A stretch of DNA of 44,667 nucleotides from Deltaproteobacteria bacterium (GCA_029261895.1 JAJDAK010000056.1:1-44667), one strand, 5' to 3'. Positions 23,017 to 31,454 are shown, counted from the first letter of the stretch. A program made the numbers and translations. The notes: generated by a model not told the origin, from the letters alone.

Positions 23017-23288
23017 GAGTTGCCCGTGTCGAGTTCGGCACTTCGCTCCGGACCTGCTTCGCGCGTGGGTGATTGAGTTTCTAGCAACATGTAACCCGCG
23101 CTGCAGACGGTCCGTGCGCGGACCGCGTAACTCGCTTAGCGCTAGACCCTACAGGCGATCTGACGCTATAAATCTGCGCAAGCGTTCCACTGGAACGCGC
23201 GCAGCGAGGCCAGGAGCGGAGATATCCAACGGGTCGAATTGCGAAGGAAGCAAAAAAGACGCAGGTCAGGAGCGGGCTGCATAACTCG
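23016..23288 (+). repeat. 273-bp direct repeat, copy A
   Basis: Aligns to 24528-24800 without gaps, same length, with about twenty differences by eye; the last 120 bases are nearly identical. It contains a perfect 8-bp inverted repeat around one base (GCGTTCCA/TGGAACGC), and its ends carry CGAGTT (near the left) and AACTCG (right end). No convincing gene is in it, though long open frames exist in both copies. It fills most of the space between epsI and the transposase gene. I recall similar sequence as a multi-copy family mis-annotated as small proteins in related genomes, which would need a search to confirm. Confidence 0.8.
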
Positions 23289-23407
23289 CGCCGTGCATGC
23301 TCGTTCGACTTTACAATTGGCCACGAGGGTTCGCGTGGGATCGAACGATACCTCCTAGAACAGTTTGTCTTTGCAATTTCAAAAACATCGCCGTATTCTA
23401 CATATTA

Positions 23408-24046
23408 ATGAGACAGACAAGCTTCAAAACTACGACGGGCTGGGGAGGTTGGCGTCCTGGTGCAGGCCGAAAACCGGGGCCAATGCCACGGATTCGTCAT
23501 GCGCCGCGTGAACGCTTCGGACGAAATCATCCCAGTCATGTCACGCTGAAAGTCTGCGGCGACGTGCCGTCGCTGCGGATCCAGAAATGTATAAAGGAAT
23601 TGGAGCGTACTTTCGGAGATGCATCTGAGCGCGGGGACTTTCGCCTATGCCACTACTCGGTGCAGAGCAATCACGTACACATGCTGGTAGAAGCGAAGAA
23701 TGCCGCGGCGCTGGGTCGGGGAATGAAATCAGTAGGTGCGCGCTTTGCGCGGGCGGTAAACCGCGTCTTTGAACGACGCGGTCCGGTTCTGATCGATCGC
23801 TATCATATGCGACCGCTTAAAACACCGCGTGAGGTGCGGAATGCGTTGCGCTACGTGCTGCTCAACGCGCAAAAGCACGCACGGAAAGTATTGACGGGGG
23901 TAGACCCTGCGTCGTCAGCGCGATGGTTTGACGGTTGGAAAAATCGGCAGCCTAGTCAGGATTCCCGACCCGTGGCGACCGCACATACGTGGTTGCTCAA
24001 GAAGGGCTGGCGTAGATATGGCCTGCTCGACCTAAGTTCGCAATGA
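23408..24046 (+). CDS. Y1 (HUH) transposase, REP-associated type
   Basis: A 212-residue protein from the ATG at 23408; the frame is open upstream to 23297. After a basic GWGGWRPGAGRKPGP start comes a Y1_Tnp domain: the HUH motif in SNHVHMLVEA and a catalytic-tyrosine helix ALRYVLLNAQKHARK. The size and the lack of IS200 hairpin ends fit the REP-associated tyrosine transposase (RAYT) group, single-copy enzymes that nick single-stranded DNA at palindromic repeats. It lies between the two 273-bp repeats, which are the obvious candidates for its targets. It interrupts the polysaccharide locus between epsI and the initiating transferase operon. Confidence 0.82.
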   Translation: MRQTSFKTTTGWGGWRPGAGRKPGPMPRIRHAPRERFGRNHPSHVTLKVCGDVPSLRIQKCIKELERTFGDASERGDFRLCHYSVQSNHVHMLVEAKNAAALGRGMKSVGARFARAVNRVFERRGPVLIDRYHMRPLKTPREVRNALRYVLLNAQKHARKVLTGVDPASSARWFDGWKNRQPSQDSRPVATAHTWLLKKGWRRYGLLDLSSQ

Positions 24047-24053
24047 TCGGGAC

Positions 24054-24467
24054 ATGGTCAACACTGGCATATCCCTGGTATGGGCCCTGCTCGCGATCGG
24101 GATTCACTACGAAGCGCTCGAACTAACGACATTCATCACCGGGCGGCTCGCGTGGGTCCACCGACTGCGTGTAGGCATCGCCGTCACCCTGATCGTCATC
24201 GCGCACCTGATCGAAGTGATCGTCTTTGCGTTCGGTTGGGCGCTGCTGCTCAAGATCGGTGCAGGCAGCCTCTCGATCCCCGATCCTAGCTGGCTCGACT
24301 TGGTCTACTTCTCAGGAACCGTCTACAGCACCGTCGGCTTCGGCGACATCGTACCCATCGGCCCCTCCCGCATTCTCTCCATCGTTGAAAGCGTCACGGG
24401 ATTGGTGCTGATCGCTTGGACCGCGTCATTCACCTTCATGGAAATGCGGCGGAGCTGGAATCGATAG
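24054..24467 (+). CDS. Small two-TM potassium channel protein
   Basis: A 137-residue membrane protein with an ion-channel (Ion_trans_2) pore: hydrophobic segments at about 5-20 and 40-68, pore helix LVYFSGTVYS, selectivity filter TVGFGD (93-98), then an inner helix to about 127. It lacks cytoplasmic RCK or cyclic-nucleotide domains. It should form a tetrameric K+ channel in the inner membrane. The start is seven bases after the transposase stop, so the pair may be co-transcribed. It has no evident link to polysaccharide synthesis. Confidence 0.8.
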   Translation: MVNTGISLVWALLAIGIHYEALELTTFITGRLAWVHRLRVGIAVTLIVIAHLIEVIVFAFGWALLLKIGAGSLSIPDPSWLDLVYFSGTVYSTVGFGDIVPIGPSRILSIVESVTGLVLIAWTASFTFMEMRRSWNR

Positions 24468-24527
24468 CGTTACGCAGCCCTCTCCTGATTTAGTTCTTTC
24501 GCGTTCGACATGGGTCCTCCGCTTAAT

Positions 24528-24800
24528 AGAGTTGCCCGTGTCGAGTTTGGCACTTCGCTCCGGACCTGCTTCGCGCGTGGGTGATCGAGTTCCTACCCAC
24601 ACGTAGCCCGCGCTGCAGACGGTCCGTGCGCGAAGCGCCGAACTCGCTGAGCACTAGATTCCGCAGGCGATCTGACGCTAGAAATCTGCGCAAGCGTTCC
24701 ACTGGAACGCGCGCAGCGAGGCCAGGAGCGGAGATATCCAACGGGTCGAATTGCGAAGGAAGCAAAAAAGACGCAGGTCAGGAGCGGGCTGCGTAACTCG
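24528..24800 (+). repeat. 273-bp direct repeat, copy B
   Basis: Same orientation and length as 23016-23288, starting 1,512 bases downstream. Together the copies bracket the Y1 transposase and the channel gene. Differences are concentrated in the middle (about bases 60-150), the outer parts being most conserved, including the GCGTTCCACTGGAACGC palindrome. It separates the channel gene from the convergent Coa1-like gene; 24468-24822 has no other content I can support. Confidence 0.8.
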
Positions 24801-24822
24801 ACAAGAGCAATACGACTTAGGA

Positions 24823-25212
24823 TTAGGATCCGGTGGCGACGTTGGGGAGGGTTTTTTTCTTACCATTGCGGTAACCGAAGTCGGTGCTGGTGATCTCCCA
24901 GGTGGAGAGACGGTTTTTGCGCTCGAGCTCGACGATGGCTTCGCCATCGAAGCTGGCGCCCGCGAGGTGATAGTGAATGCGCGCCTTGTTATCGAGGCGC
25001 GTCCAATCGAAAGGATTCACGGGGACGAGTTCAGAGTCGGCGCGCACTGGCGTGCCCAGCATGTTCTGCACGATGCGATGCGTTTCGAGGAAGTTTTGAC
25101 CGATGGTGACGGCATCATTCACACCGAGGGTGTACTTCGCGATCAACGGCACGGCAGCGAGGAATATTACCAACGTGGCCCATTTGAAGTGGCGCTTTTG
25201 TTTGCGTGTCAT
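24823..25212 (-). CDS. Small membrane protein, Coa1-like domain
   Basis: A 129-residue protein from the ATG at 25212, after AGGAA. It has a short basic start, one transmembrane helix (WATLVIFLAAVPLIAKYTL) and a small alpha/beta domain: a helix with THRIVQNMLGTPVRAD, then beta strands (NKARIHYHLAGASFDGEAIVELE, STWEITSTDF). This layout resembles the Coa1/Tim21 fold (helix, LG-P turn, then G-A and W strands), known in cytochrome oxidase assembly, but the match is by pattern only. It is last in the minus-strand operon with the sugar transferase and co-polymerase, nine bases after the former, so a role in polysaccharide assembly is also possible. Confidence 0.6.
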   Translation of the reverse strand: MTRKQKRHFKWATLVIFLAAVPLIAKYTLGVNDAVTIGQNFLETHRIVQNMLGTPVRADSELVPVNPFDWTRLDNKARIHYHLAGASFDGEAIVELERKNRLSTWEITSTDFGYRNGKKKTLPNVATGS

Positions 25213-25221
25213 CAGCAATTC

Positions 25222-26247
25222 CTAGGAAGCGCCCCGACCGGAGAGCACGGCGGGAACAGTGGCGAGCAAAATTTCAAAATCCAGACGCAGCGACCAACGC
25301 TCGACGTATTCGAGATCGAGCTTGACCCAATCTTCGAAGGGAATGTGGTTGCGACCCGAGACCTGCCAGAGGCATGTCAATCCGGGTCGCATGGCGAGTC
25401 GGCCGCGGTGGTCGATTTCGTATGACTTCACTTCGGCGGGAAGCGGCGGCCGCGGACCGACTAAACTCATCTGCCCCGCGAGCACGTTGAGCAGCTGCGG
25501 TACTTCATCGAGTGAAAGCTTGCGCAGGAACCGACCCACTCGCGTAATGCGCGGATCGTCCTTCATTTTAAACACCGGACCGGACTGCTCGTTCATCTCA
25601 CGAATTTCAGCCAGTCGCTCTTCCGCATCGGTGTACATGGTGCGGAATTTCAAAAACGGAAATGCGCGACCGTGGCGACCGCAACGTTCCTGGACGAAAA
25701 AGACCGGACCTTCTGAACCGAGTTTGATCGCAATCGCGATCGCAATCCAAATCGGAAGCGACAGTAAGATCGCGCCACCCGCGCCGAGCACATCGATCGC
25801 GCGTTTGACGCCGAGTTTCCAGCCCGCGTGATGATGGCGCGTTGAGTAACTGAACGAAGGCGTATCGAGCAAACCACCGTCGGTCACCTTGGCGAGTCGC
25901 GTATCAAAGAGATCGGCAGGAATGGTCAAATCGACTCCAAGCATCTCACAGAGAGCGCTGGCGTTTGCAACGGACTCACTCGCGAGAAAACGCCGCGGGA
26001 GACCAAAAAACACGTGGCCGATCGGTTCTGCAGCGGCCAGATCAGCGAGCCTTTCGATCGGGCCTAAATAACGCTCGCCGACGATCCTGAGATCTTCGTC
26101 ACGCGGCTCGTCATCGAGAAACCCAACCACGCGGATATCCGCATCGTTTTCGAGATTTTCAGCAAGATGACGTGCCCTGGCTCCGGTTCCGAAAATGATT
26201 GCGGAACCCGCGTCGGTGCTTCGCACTTGCTGAAGCATTCGTGTCAT
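25222..26247 (-). CDS. Initiating sugar transferase (bacterial sugar transferase family)
   Basis: About 341 residues from the ATG at 26247; the open frame runs back into the co-polymerase gene. Residues about 10-150 are a CoA-binding-like Rossmann domain (AIIFGTGARARHLAENL, VVGFLDDEP). A single hydrophobic segment follows (GAGGAILLSLPIWIAIAIAI), and then the catalytic Bac_transf domain: GPVFFVQERCGRHGR, FPFLKFRTMYTDAE, FLRKLSLDEVPQLLNVLAGQMSLVGPRPPLP, MRPGLTCLWQVSGR. It transfers a sugar-1-phosphate to undecaprenyl phosphate at the inner membrane, starting the repeat unit. Unlike WcaJ or WbaP it lacks the four N-terminal helices. Confidence 0.88.
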   Translation of the reverse strand: MTRMLQQVRSTDAGSAIIFGTGARARHLAENLENDADIRVVGFLDDEPRDEDLRIVGERYLGPIERLADLAAAEPIGHVFFGLPRRFLASESVANASALCEMLGVDLTIPADLFDTRLAKVTDGGLLDTPSFSYSTRHHHAGWKLGVKRAIDVLGAGGAILLSLPIWIAIAIAIKLGSEGPVFFVQERCGRHGRAFPFLKFRTMYTDAEERLAEIREMNEQSGPVFKMKDDPRITRVGRFLRKLSLDEVPQLLNVLAGQMSLVGPRPPLPAEVKSYEIDHRGRLAMRPGLTCLWQVSGRNHIPFEDWVKLDLEYVERWSLRLDFEILLATVPAVLSGRGAS

Positions 26248-26273
26248 CCAACCCACGTTGAACCCCGTTCCCG

Positions 26274-28511
26274 CTAACGCTTGGAACCGGCGGCGCTTGC
26301 CTTGCGACGCGACCACCACTTCCAGCGCACGGTCTCTTCGACGTACGGTGACTGCAAGTAACTTGGATACTGATAGGGGTCTGAAACCTCCACCTGGTTG
26401 AACACCAAACCGAGCGTGTTGGCATCGACCCGCTTGAGATCCTCTGAGATCTTCGCGAATGCGCGCTTATCCACCGAGCCTGGCTTGTGGAGCATCAACA
26501 CACCCTCGACGCGAGCTGCAAGCAGCATGGAGTCGGCAACCGCGAGCATGACCGGCGCATCGACCAAAACGGTGTCGTATTCCTTGGTGAGTTGCGCGAG
26601 GAGTTCGTCGAAACGCTCACCACCCAGAAGCTCCGAGGGATTGCCCGGAATCTCACCAGCGGGGATCACGTCGACTTCAAAGCCCACCGGGCGACGGACC
26701 ACATCCGCCAACTCGGCTTCACCCTGAAGAACTTCACTCAATCCCGGCGAACGTTCGAGCGCGAGCACGCGATCGAGACGCGGTCGGCGCATATCTGCAT
26801 CGATCAACACGACTTTGCGTCCAGCCATTGCGAAACTCTGCGCGAGGTTGGTAATGACCGTAGTCTTCCCCTCACCCGCAACCGCGCTCGTGACCATCAA
26901 TGAACGAATCTTATTGGTACCACTCGAGAACAGCAGGGAGGTACGCAGGTTCCGGTACGCCTCTCCCACGACTGTGGAGTGCGTCAACGCGGACTGTCGT
27001 TCTGCCTGCGATCCATCGCTTACGGACGGGATCGAGCCTAGAAATGGAACGCCCAGCGCGAGAGCCGCGTCTGTGGCGTTGTAAATCCGTGAATCGAACA
27101 TCTCACGCGCGATACCCGCGCCGAACGCAACCGCGAACGCAAGTGCAAGGCCGACCAAGAGTACCTTGGGTCGATCGGGCGAAAACGGCACCATCGGAAG
27201 CACCGCGGTATCGAGAATCGTTGCCGTCGGCGCATCGTTCGCCGAACGCAGGAGCGTTTCATTGGTGCGCTGCATCAGCACTTCCAACATCTGGCGGTCG
27301 ATGCCAGCCGCACGCTCGAGGCGCTCGAATTCAGCAAGCGCTTCCGCGTGTTCGGTCCCCAGATCGGCCACCTGGTTCAAACTCTCATCGAGTGCAGAAA
27401 TCTGTGCTTCGAGTCGGGCCTTCTGAGATTCAAGCACCTGAAATTCACGTAGGTGATCCATGGCCATCGGATCATCCGAACGCCGCCGTGCAGGTCCAAG
27501 TTGCCGTCGCAAATCAGCGACGATCTCTTCGAGGCGCAATACTTCGGGATGCGTCTCGGTGTACTGCAAACGCGCGGTGGCAAGCGCTTGATTGACACTG
27601 TTGTAGCGATCACGCAGTTCGGTCACGTCCTGCGTCGCGCGAGATCCACGCATCGCCTTTACGCCTGGCTCGAGCTGCGCCATGCGATGCTCGGTTTCCA
27701 AAAGCGCTAAGCGTGCCTGACTCAATTTGTCGGAGAGCTGTCGCTTGATGCCTGAACTCGCCGCGGGCGCGGAGCTCGACACCTGGCTCACCTTAGGACG
27801 CAGTCGCGCCATCGCCTCTTCTTGGCGGCGAATCTGATCGCGAAGTTCGGAGGCCTTCTGGCTCAACCAGCTAATCGCCGCACGCGATGCGTTATGGCGA
27901 CGATCCATTTCGTACGACACGTAAGCATCGGCCACCGCGTTCGCCATGAAGGCGGCGGTTGACCGCTCGCCACTGACCGCGGAAATTTCGAGCACGCGGC
28001 CGCCACCCGTATCTGTTAGGCGTAACGAACCACGAATCATTTCAATGCGTGCCTGGCGGAGTAATGCGGGTGAAGGCGTGGTTTTGGCTTGCGCCACACC
28101 CAAACCTTCAAGAACTTTGCGCCGAATCCCCTTTGGTGCATCACCTTCTTCTGGCATCTGATCGGCAACACGACCCAGGACGCGGTCGGAAAGCACAATC
28201 GCCATGATGGACTTCAGCGGTTTACGCGAATCGCCCGTCTGTTCAGGCATGAAATCAGCACCGATCTTCATCACGTCCGGTGTCTTCTGCATTTCCACGG
28301 TCGAAGTCGCCTGAAAGAGAGGCGGCAAAACGAACGGCATCGTTAGCGCCGGAATGAGTCCGATAAAGAGAAGGGACACGATGAGCCATCGCCGGCGGCG
28401 AAGCATCTCGAGAATGCGTCCCATGTTGAGGGGATTCTCGTCTTGTCCCCCGTCCGCATCGAAGATGTCTGCTTGATTACGAATGGCCGTATCTCCTTTA
28501 GAGCCTCCCAC
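26274..28511 (-). CDS. Polysaccharide co-polymerase/BY-kinase (Wzc-like)
   Basis: A 745-residue inner-membrane protein. It has a Wzz domain with a first transmembrane helix (WLIVSLLFIGLIPALTMPFVL), a long coiled-coil periplasmic part (about 200-430), a second helix (VLLVGLALAFAVAFGAGI) and a C-terminal tyrosine kinase: Walker A SAVAGEGKTT (about residue 545), ADMRRP and DTVLVDAPV. The tail has a Tyr cluster (DPYQYPSYLQSPY), the usual autophosphorylation site. It controls chain length and export of the polysaccharide. The start is uncertain: the first codon is a GTG at 28511 without a ribosome binding site, while AAAGGAG occurs about six codons in, eight bases before an ATT. A candidate sigma-54 promoter lies upstream. 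Confidence 0.9.
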   Translation of the reverse strand: MGGSKGDTAIRNQADIFDADGGQDENPLNMGRILEMLRRRRWLIVSLLFIGLIPALTMPFVLPPLFQATSTVEMQKTPDVMKIGADFMPEQTGDSRKPLKSIMAIVLSDRVLGRVADQMPEEGDAPKGIRRKVLEGLGVAQAKTTPSPALLRQARIEMIRGSLRLTDTGGGRVLEISAVSGERSTAAFMANAVADAYVSYEMDRRHNASRAAISWLSQKASELRDQIRRQEEAMARLRPKVSQVSSSAPAASSGIKRQLSDKLSQARLALLETEHRMAQLEPGVKAMRGSRATQDVTELRDRYNSVNQALATARLQYTETHPEVLRLEEIVADLRRQLGPARRRSDDPMAMDHLREFQVLESQKARLEAQISALDESLNQVADLGTEHAEALAEFERLERAAGIDRQMLEVLMQRTNETLLRSANDAPTATILDTAVLPMVPFSPDRPKVLLVGLALAFAVAFGAGIAREMFDSRIYNATDAALALGVPFLGSIPSVSDGSQAERQSALTHSTVVGEAYRNLRTSLLFSSGTNKIRSLMVTSAVAGEGKTTVITNLAQSFAMAGRKVVLIDADMRRPRLDRVLALERSPGLSEVLQGEAELADVVRRPVGFEVDVIPAGEIPGNPSELLGGERFDELLAQLTKEYDTVLVDAPVMLAVADSMLLAARVEGVLMLHKPGSVDKRAFAKISEDLKRVDANTLGLVFNQVEVSDPYQYPSYLQSPYVEETVRWKWWSRRKASAAGSKR

Positions 28512-28563
28512 CCAATCTGCGTGTCTCTATGCAGCAAGGCGGTTGGATTCGACTGGAGGAACT

Positions 28564-28578
28564 TCAAGATCCGTGCCA
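28564..28578 (-). promoter_or_regulatory. Candidate sigma-54 promoter of the Wzc-like operon
   Basis: Minus strand TGGCACG, four bases, then TTGA: the -24 element is a perfect match to consensus and spacing is correct, with one change at -12 (TTGA for TTGC). It lies about 50 bases before the first codon of the co-polymerase gene. Exosortase-linked polysaccharide genes are known in other bacteria to be driven by PrsK/PrsR with sigma-54, which makes it plausible. The rest of the 208-base gap (28512-28719) shows no other element. Confidence 0.42.
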
Positions 28579-28719
28579 CCCATCGTACCCAATAACTCTG
28601 TTCTAATTTGCATGTTTTCTGCCGGTAGGCCAGTCAACCACCGTTTTCATCACCCTGGCGTAACTCCTGTTGAGAAGAAAACTACCCTCAGGAACCACCG
28701 GGACCGGCAACTTAGACGG

Positions 28720-29643
28720 CTAACCCTCGGTGCGCAGTGCACGAATCCGAAGTCGCGTATCCCGCGAGACCAGGCGGCGTGACCGCCAGGTTTCCGGCAA
28801 GCGTCGGGCAAAGTCCCAGAGTCCTCGGGCGAACTCTCGGAAATACCCATAACGAAGGGACCGTACGGTCCACAAGGCAAGACGAGGCAAAACGTACCCA
28901 AGCGCTGGCAGAACGGGTAGCCGGCGGAAGGCGATCCAGAAACGATTGCGCACCAAGAGCGCATGACGCGCGTTGGCCTGGGTATTGAGATTACCGCGTG
29001 GGGCAAGATGTAACACCGGCTCGGGCACATATCGGATCGCGTAGCCCGCATCCATTAACCCCAAACTGAGGTCCCATTCCTCGCCTCCCCAGAAGAGAGG
29101 TTCGTAGTAATAGCCGGCCTCACGGATCGCCGAGGCGCGGAATGCGACCGCCGCCTCGTTGAAGTTATCGGTATCGAACTCATCGTCCTGGTACTGCTCA
29201 CGCGACTTCGGATGCCACCAATGCGGGGGCGCAAAATCATCTCCCGTCGACTCTTCGCAGATCTTCAGCGTGGCCGCGCCCAACTGCGGATCCGCATCGA
29301 AGCGACGCAGGACTCGCTGCATCAAGTCTGGGTCGAGCAGCTCGATATCGTTATCGAGGCTCAGCACCACCCGCCCCCGCGCCTCTTGAAATCCGATGTT
29401 GCGCCCGCGAATCCCGGCGTTCTGGTCCAGCGCCACGACGCGCACATCGGGGAAACCCTCTCGCACCATCTCCGCAGAACCATCGGTGGATCCGTTATCG
29501 ACCACAATCCATTCCAGGCCCGGCAGATTCTGCGCACAGGCCGCGCGAAGCACCCGGGCGAGGATCTCACGACGATTGTGGTTCAGCACCAGAATCGATG
29601 CAGAAACGGATTGCATCGCGGAGTTAGGCGGGGCTGGGTTCAT
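28720..29643 (-). CDS. GT2 family glycosyltransferase
   Basis: A 307-residue GT-A enzyme from the ATG at 29643, which follows GGAGG in the end of the preceding gene. Motifs: ASILVLNHNRREILARVL at the N-terminus, IVVDNGSTDGSAE, NAGIRGRNIGFQEARG, the metal-binding LSLDNDIE, and a later acceptor region with GGEEWDLSLGLMDAGY. The C-terminal 90 residues are basic and may bind the membrane surface. It should add a sugar to the lipid-linked repeat unit in the cytoplasm. It is the last gene of the six-gene minus-strand operon that begins at 33916. Confidence 0.85.
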   Translation of the reverse strand: MNPAPPNSAMQSVSASILVLNHNRREILARVLRAACAQNLPGLEWIVVDNGSTDGSAEMVREGFPDVRVVALDQNAGIRGRNIGFQEARGRVVLSLDNDIELLDPDLMQRVLRRFDADPQLGAATLKICEESTGDDFAPPHWWHPKSREQYQDDEFDTDNFNEAAVAFRASAIREAGYYYEPLFWGGEEWDLSLGLMDAGYAIRYVPEPVLHLAPRGNLNTQANARHALLVRNRFWIAFRRLPVLPALGYVLPRLALWTVRSLRYGYFREFARGLWDFARRLPETWRSRRLVSRDTRLRIRALRTEG

Positions 29644-30976
29644 GGCTCGCCTCCGCCTCTGCGATCTGCGCTTGGTATTGTGCACGCCGGATCTGGCGTT
29701 GCTTTTGAATTCGCCCTTTCTCGTGGACGCCCATGCTGGCGATCATGGCGAGCAGTAAATACCAGATCATCTTGATTTGACCGAAATAGGATACGGCGAG
29801 AAAGCTCGCACAATGCGCGAGCAACGCGACGCCGAACGCCCAGGCATACGCACTTCGCGCCGGATCTCCGCGGACATTCCTGACGAGTACCCAAACTTCG
29901 TAGAACGCGGCACCGATCATCAGATTGAAAAACATCAGCGAAAAAACGCCGCCACGCACGCCTTCGAGAACGAACTGGTTGGTGACATCCGCCATATTGC
30001 GCGCCCAATGCCGGGTGCTGTTCGTCCCCATGAGCCACCACTCGCCAAAATGATTCACGGACTCATCGATGATTTTATAACGATGCCAGCCCGTGGACCC
30101 ACCCACCACGTTCACCCGCGCGAGCAAATGCCAGACCGGTTTATCCATGACGATGTGCAGCATCAGCAGCACGACCGGGATCGCCGCCACGATCATTGGC
30201 ACAAGCTGACGGATCATGAACATACAACCACCAACGATCCCCACCGCGACCCCGATAATCGGAGTACTGGAGGCGACGGCGTAGACGATGACAATCGCCG
30301 ATCCCATGCCGACGAGCGCAGTCTGACGCGTATTGCGGCTGCGCCAATAGCGCGCGGTGATGAGCGGCATCAAGGTCGCCCAGAAAACCCCCGCCATGAT
30401 GGGATGCGGGAACGCGCCTTGGCAGCGCAAACGACCCTCCCGAATCGCAGTGATCTGCGGCACGCCACCGAAAATCGAAAAGAGATTTCGGGCGGTCGCG
30501 TGTTCGACCAAGAAGAGCAACGCCACGGGCACACTCACAATGATGAATCCCTGAATCACGCGATCGGCATCGGCCCAGGTTCGAATCACACCCCGAAATA
30601 CAAAGTACATTCCGAGCGCGTCGAAGGCTGCGCCGAAACGATTGATCATGGCCGCGGTCGTACCCTCGCGCAGGACGTAGAAGAACGTGGACGAGACGGC
30701 CCAGGCGATGAGCAAGCCATCGACGTTGGTCATGCGAAAGCCACGGAGTTCGCCCTTCGACATCAGCCGCACCGCGCCAAAGACGACCATGATGCGGAGC
30801 ATGTTGAAATCCGCACCCCCGATTACGATGCGTTGCGCGGGCGAGATGAAGCAGGCCATGATGAGAAACGGCAAAACCGCATAGCGGCGCGGCAGCACGA
30901 GTACCGCGATGCCCAGGACAATGATCGCCGCGAGTCCTAACGGGTGAAGTGCAGTTCGGCCGGCAAACTCTTCCAT
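29624..30976 (-). CDS. O-antigen ligase/polymerase family membrane protein (Wzy-like)
   Basis: A 450-residue polytopic membrane protein from the ATG at 30976, whose stop-start junction with the upstream gene is TGAGATGG. It has about ten to twelve hydrophobic helices and the ligase/polymerase type loop: after SSTPIIGVAVGIVGG there is a large periplasmic segment with DESVNHFGEWWLMGTNSTRHW and NQFVLEGVRGG. The C-terminus is basic (KGRIQKQRQIRRAQYQAQ). It probably polymerises the flipped repeat units, or links glycan to an acceptor as exosortase-linked ligases are thought to do. It overlaps the following GT2 gene by 20 bases. Confidence 0.82.
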   Translation of the reverse strand: MEEFAGRTALHPLGLAAIIVLGIAVLVLPRRYAVLPFLIMACFISPAQRIVIGGADFNMLRIMVVFGAVRLMSKGELRGFRMTNVDGLLIAWAVSSTFFYVLREGTTAAMINRFGAAFDALGMYFVFRGVIRTWADADRVIQGFIIVSVPVALLFLVEHATARNLFSIFGGVPQITAIREGRLRCQGAFPHPIMAGVFWATLMPLITARYWRSRNTRQTALVGMGSAIVIVYAVASSTPIIGVAVGIVGGCMFMIRQLVPMIVAAIPVVLLMLHIVMDKPVWHLLARVNVVGGSTGWHRYKIIDESVNHFGEWWLMGTNSTRHWARNMADVTNQFVLEGVRGGVFSLMFFNLMIGAAFYEVWVLVRNVRGDPARSAYAWAFGVALLAHCASFLAVSYFGQIKMIWYLLLAMIASMGVHEKGRIQKQRQIRRAQYQAQIAEAEASHEPSPA

Positions 30977-30977
30977 C

Positions 30978-31454
30978 TCAGCCTTCGATGAAACTGCGCA
31001 CGGCGGCGACGAGCTCAGGGGACGCGGTCGGTCCAACGCGACCATCCACGGTTAGGGATTCCACGCGATCCAAACACGCCGACAGCTCGGGCTCCGCATA
31101 AGCGACATCCACATTGGAGCGCTCGCCGAAATGTTTCGCGGTCGGCAGTTGGTGATCGTTTCGCGTCTCGTGCAAATCCGCCCGGCGCGGCATGACCAGA
31201 ATCGGTTTACCGAGTTCGAGTGCGGTGATCAGCGTGCCCATTCCCGCGTGTGCAACGACGGCGGTGCAATCTCGGAAGCACGCGTTGAACTCGGGCGGAT
31301 TCAGGAACTTCGTCCATTCCATATGCTCTGGACGATAGTCGGTGGGTCCGATCTGCGCGAAGACGTCCTGACGCCCGCGCTCCCCGGTCCAAGCGTCAAC
31401 GGCGCGGATCAAACGATCGAACGGCATCTGCGCGCCCACGGTCACGAAGATCAT
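30978..31454 (-). CDS. Alg13/PssE-like glycosyltransferase subunit
   Basis: A 158-residue protein equal to the C-terminal half of a GT28 enzyme: it begins MIFVTVGAQMPFDRLIRAVD, and has VVAHAGMGTLITALELGKPILVMPRRADLHETRNDHQ, the UDP-sugar-binding G-G-E-like loop. In yeast Alg13 and rhizobial PssE this soluble catalytic half pairs with a membrane-bound Alg14/PssD half, which here is the preceding gene, overlapping by four bases. The pair should add a sugar to a lipid-linked intermediate. Confidence 0.87.
   Translation of the reverse strand: MIFVTVGAQMPFDRLIRAVDAWTGERGRQDVFAQIGPTDYRPEHMEWTKFLNPPEFNACFRDCTAVVAHAGMGTLITALELGKPILVMPRRADLHETRNDHQLPTAKHFGERSNVDVAYAEPELSACLDRVESLTVDGRVGPTASPELVAAVRSFIEG

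Noticed and set aside
23016..23288. Open frames inside the 273-bp repeat as a small protein gene
   Set aside because: Frames occur on both strands in both copies without start signals. The repeat is better described as DNA or RNA structure than as a gene.
29777..30940. 387-codon plus-strand open frame opposite the Wzy-like gene
   Set aside because: Composition is rich in His, Arg and Asp with no domain or membrane pattern. It is the antisense of a clear polytopic membrane protein.
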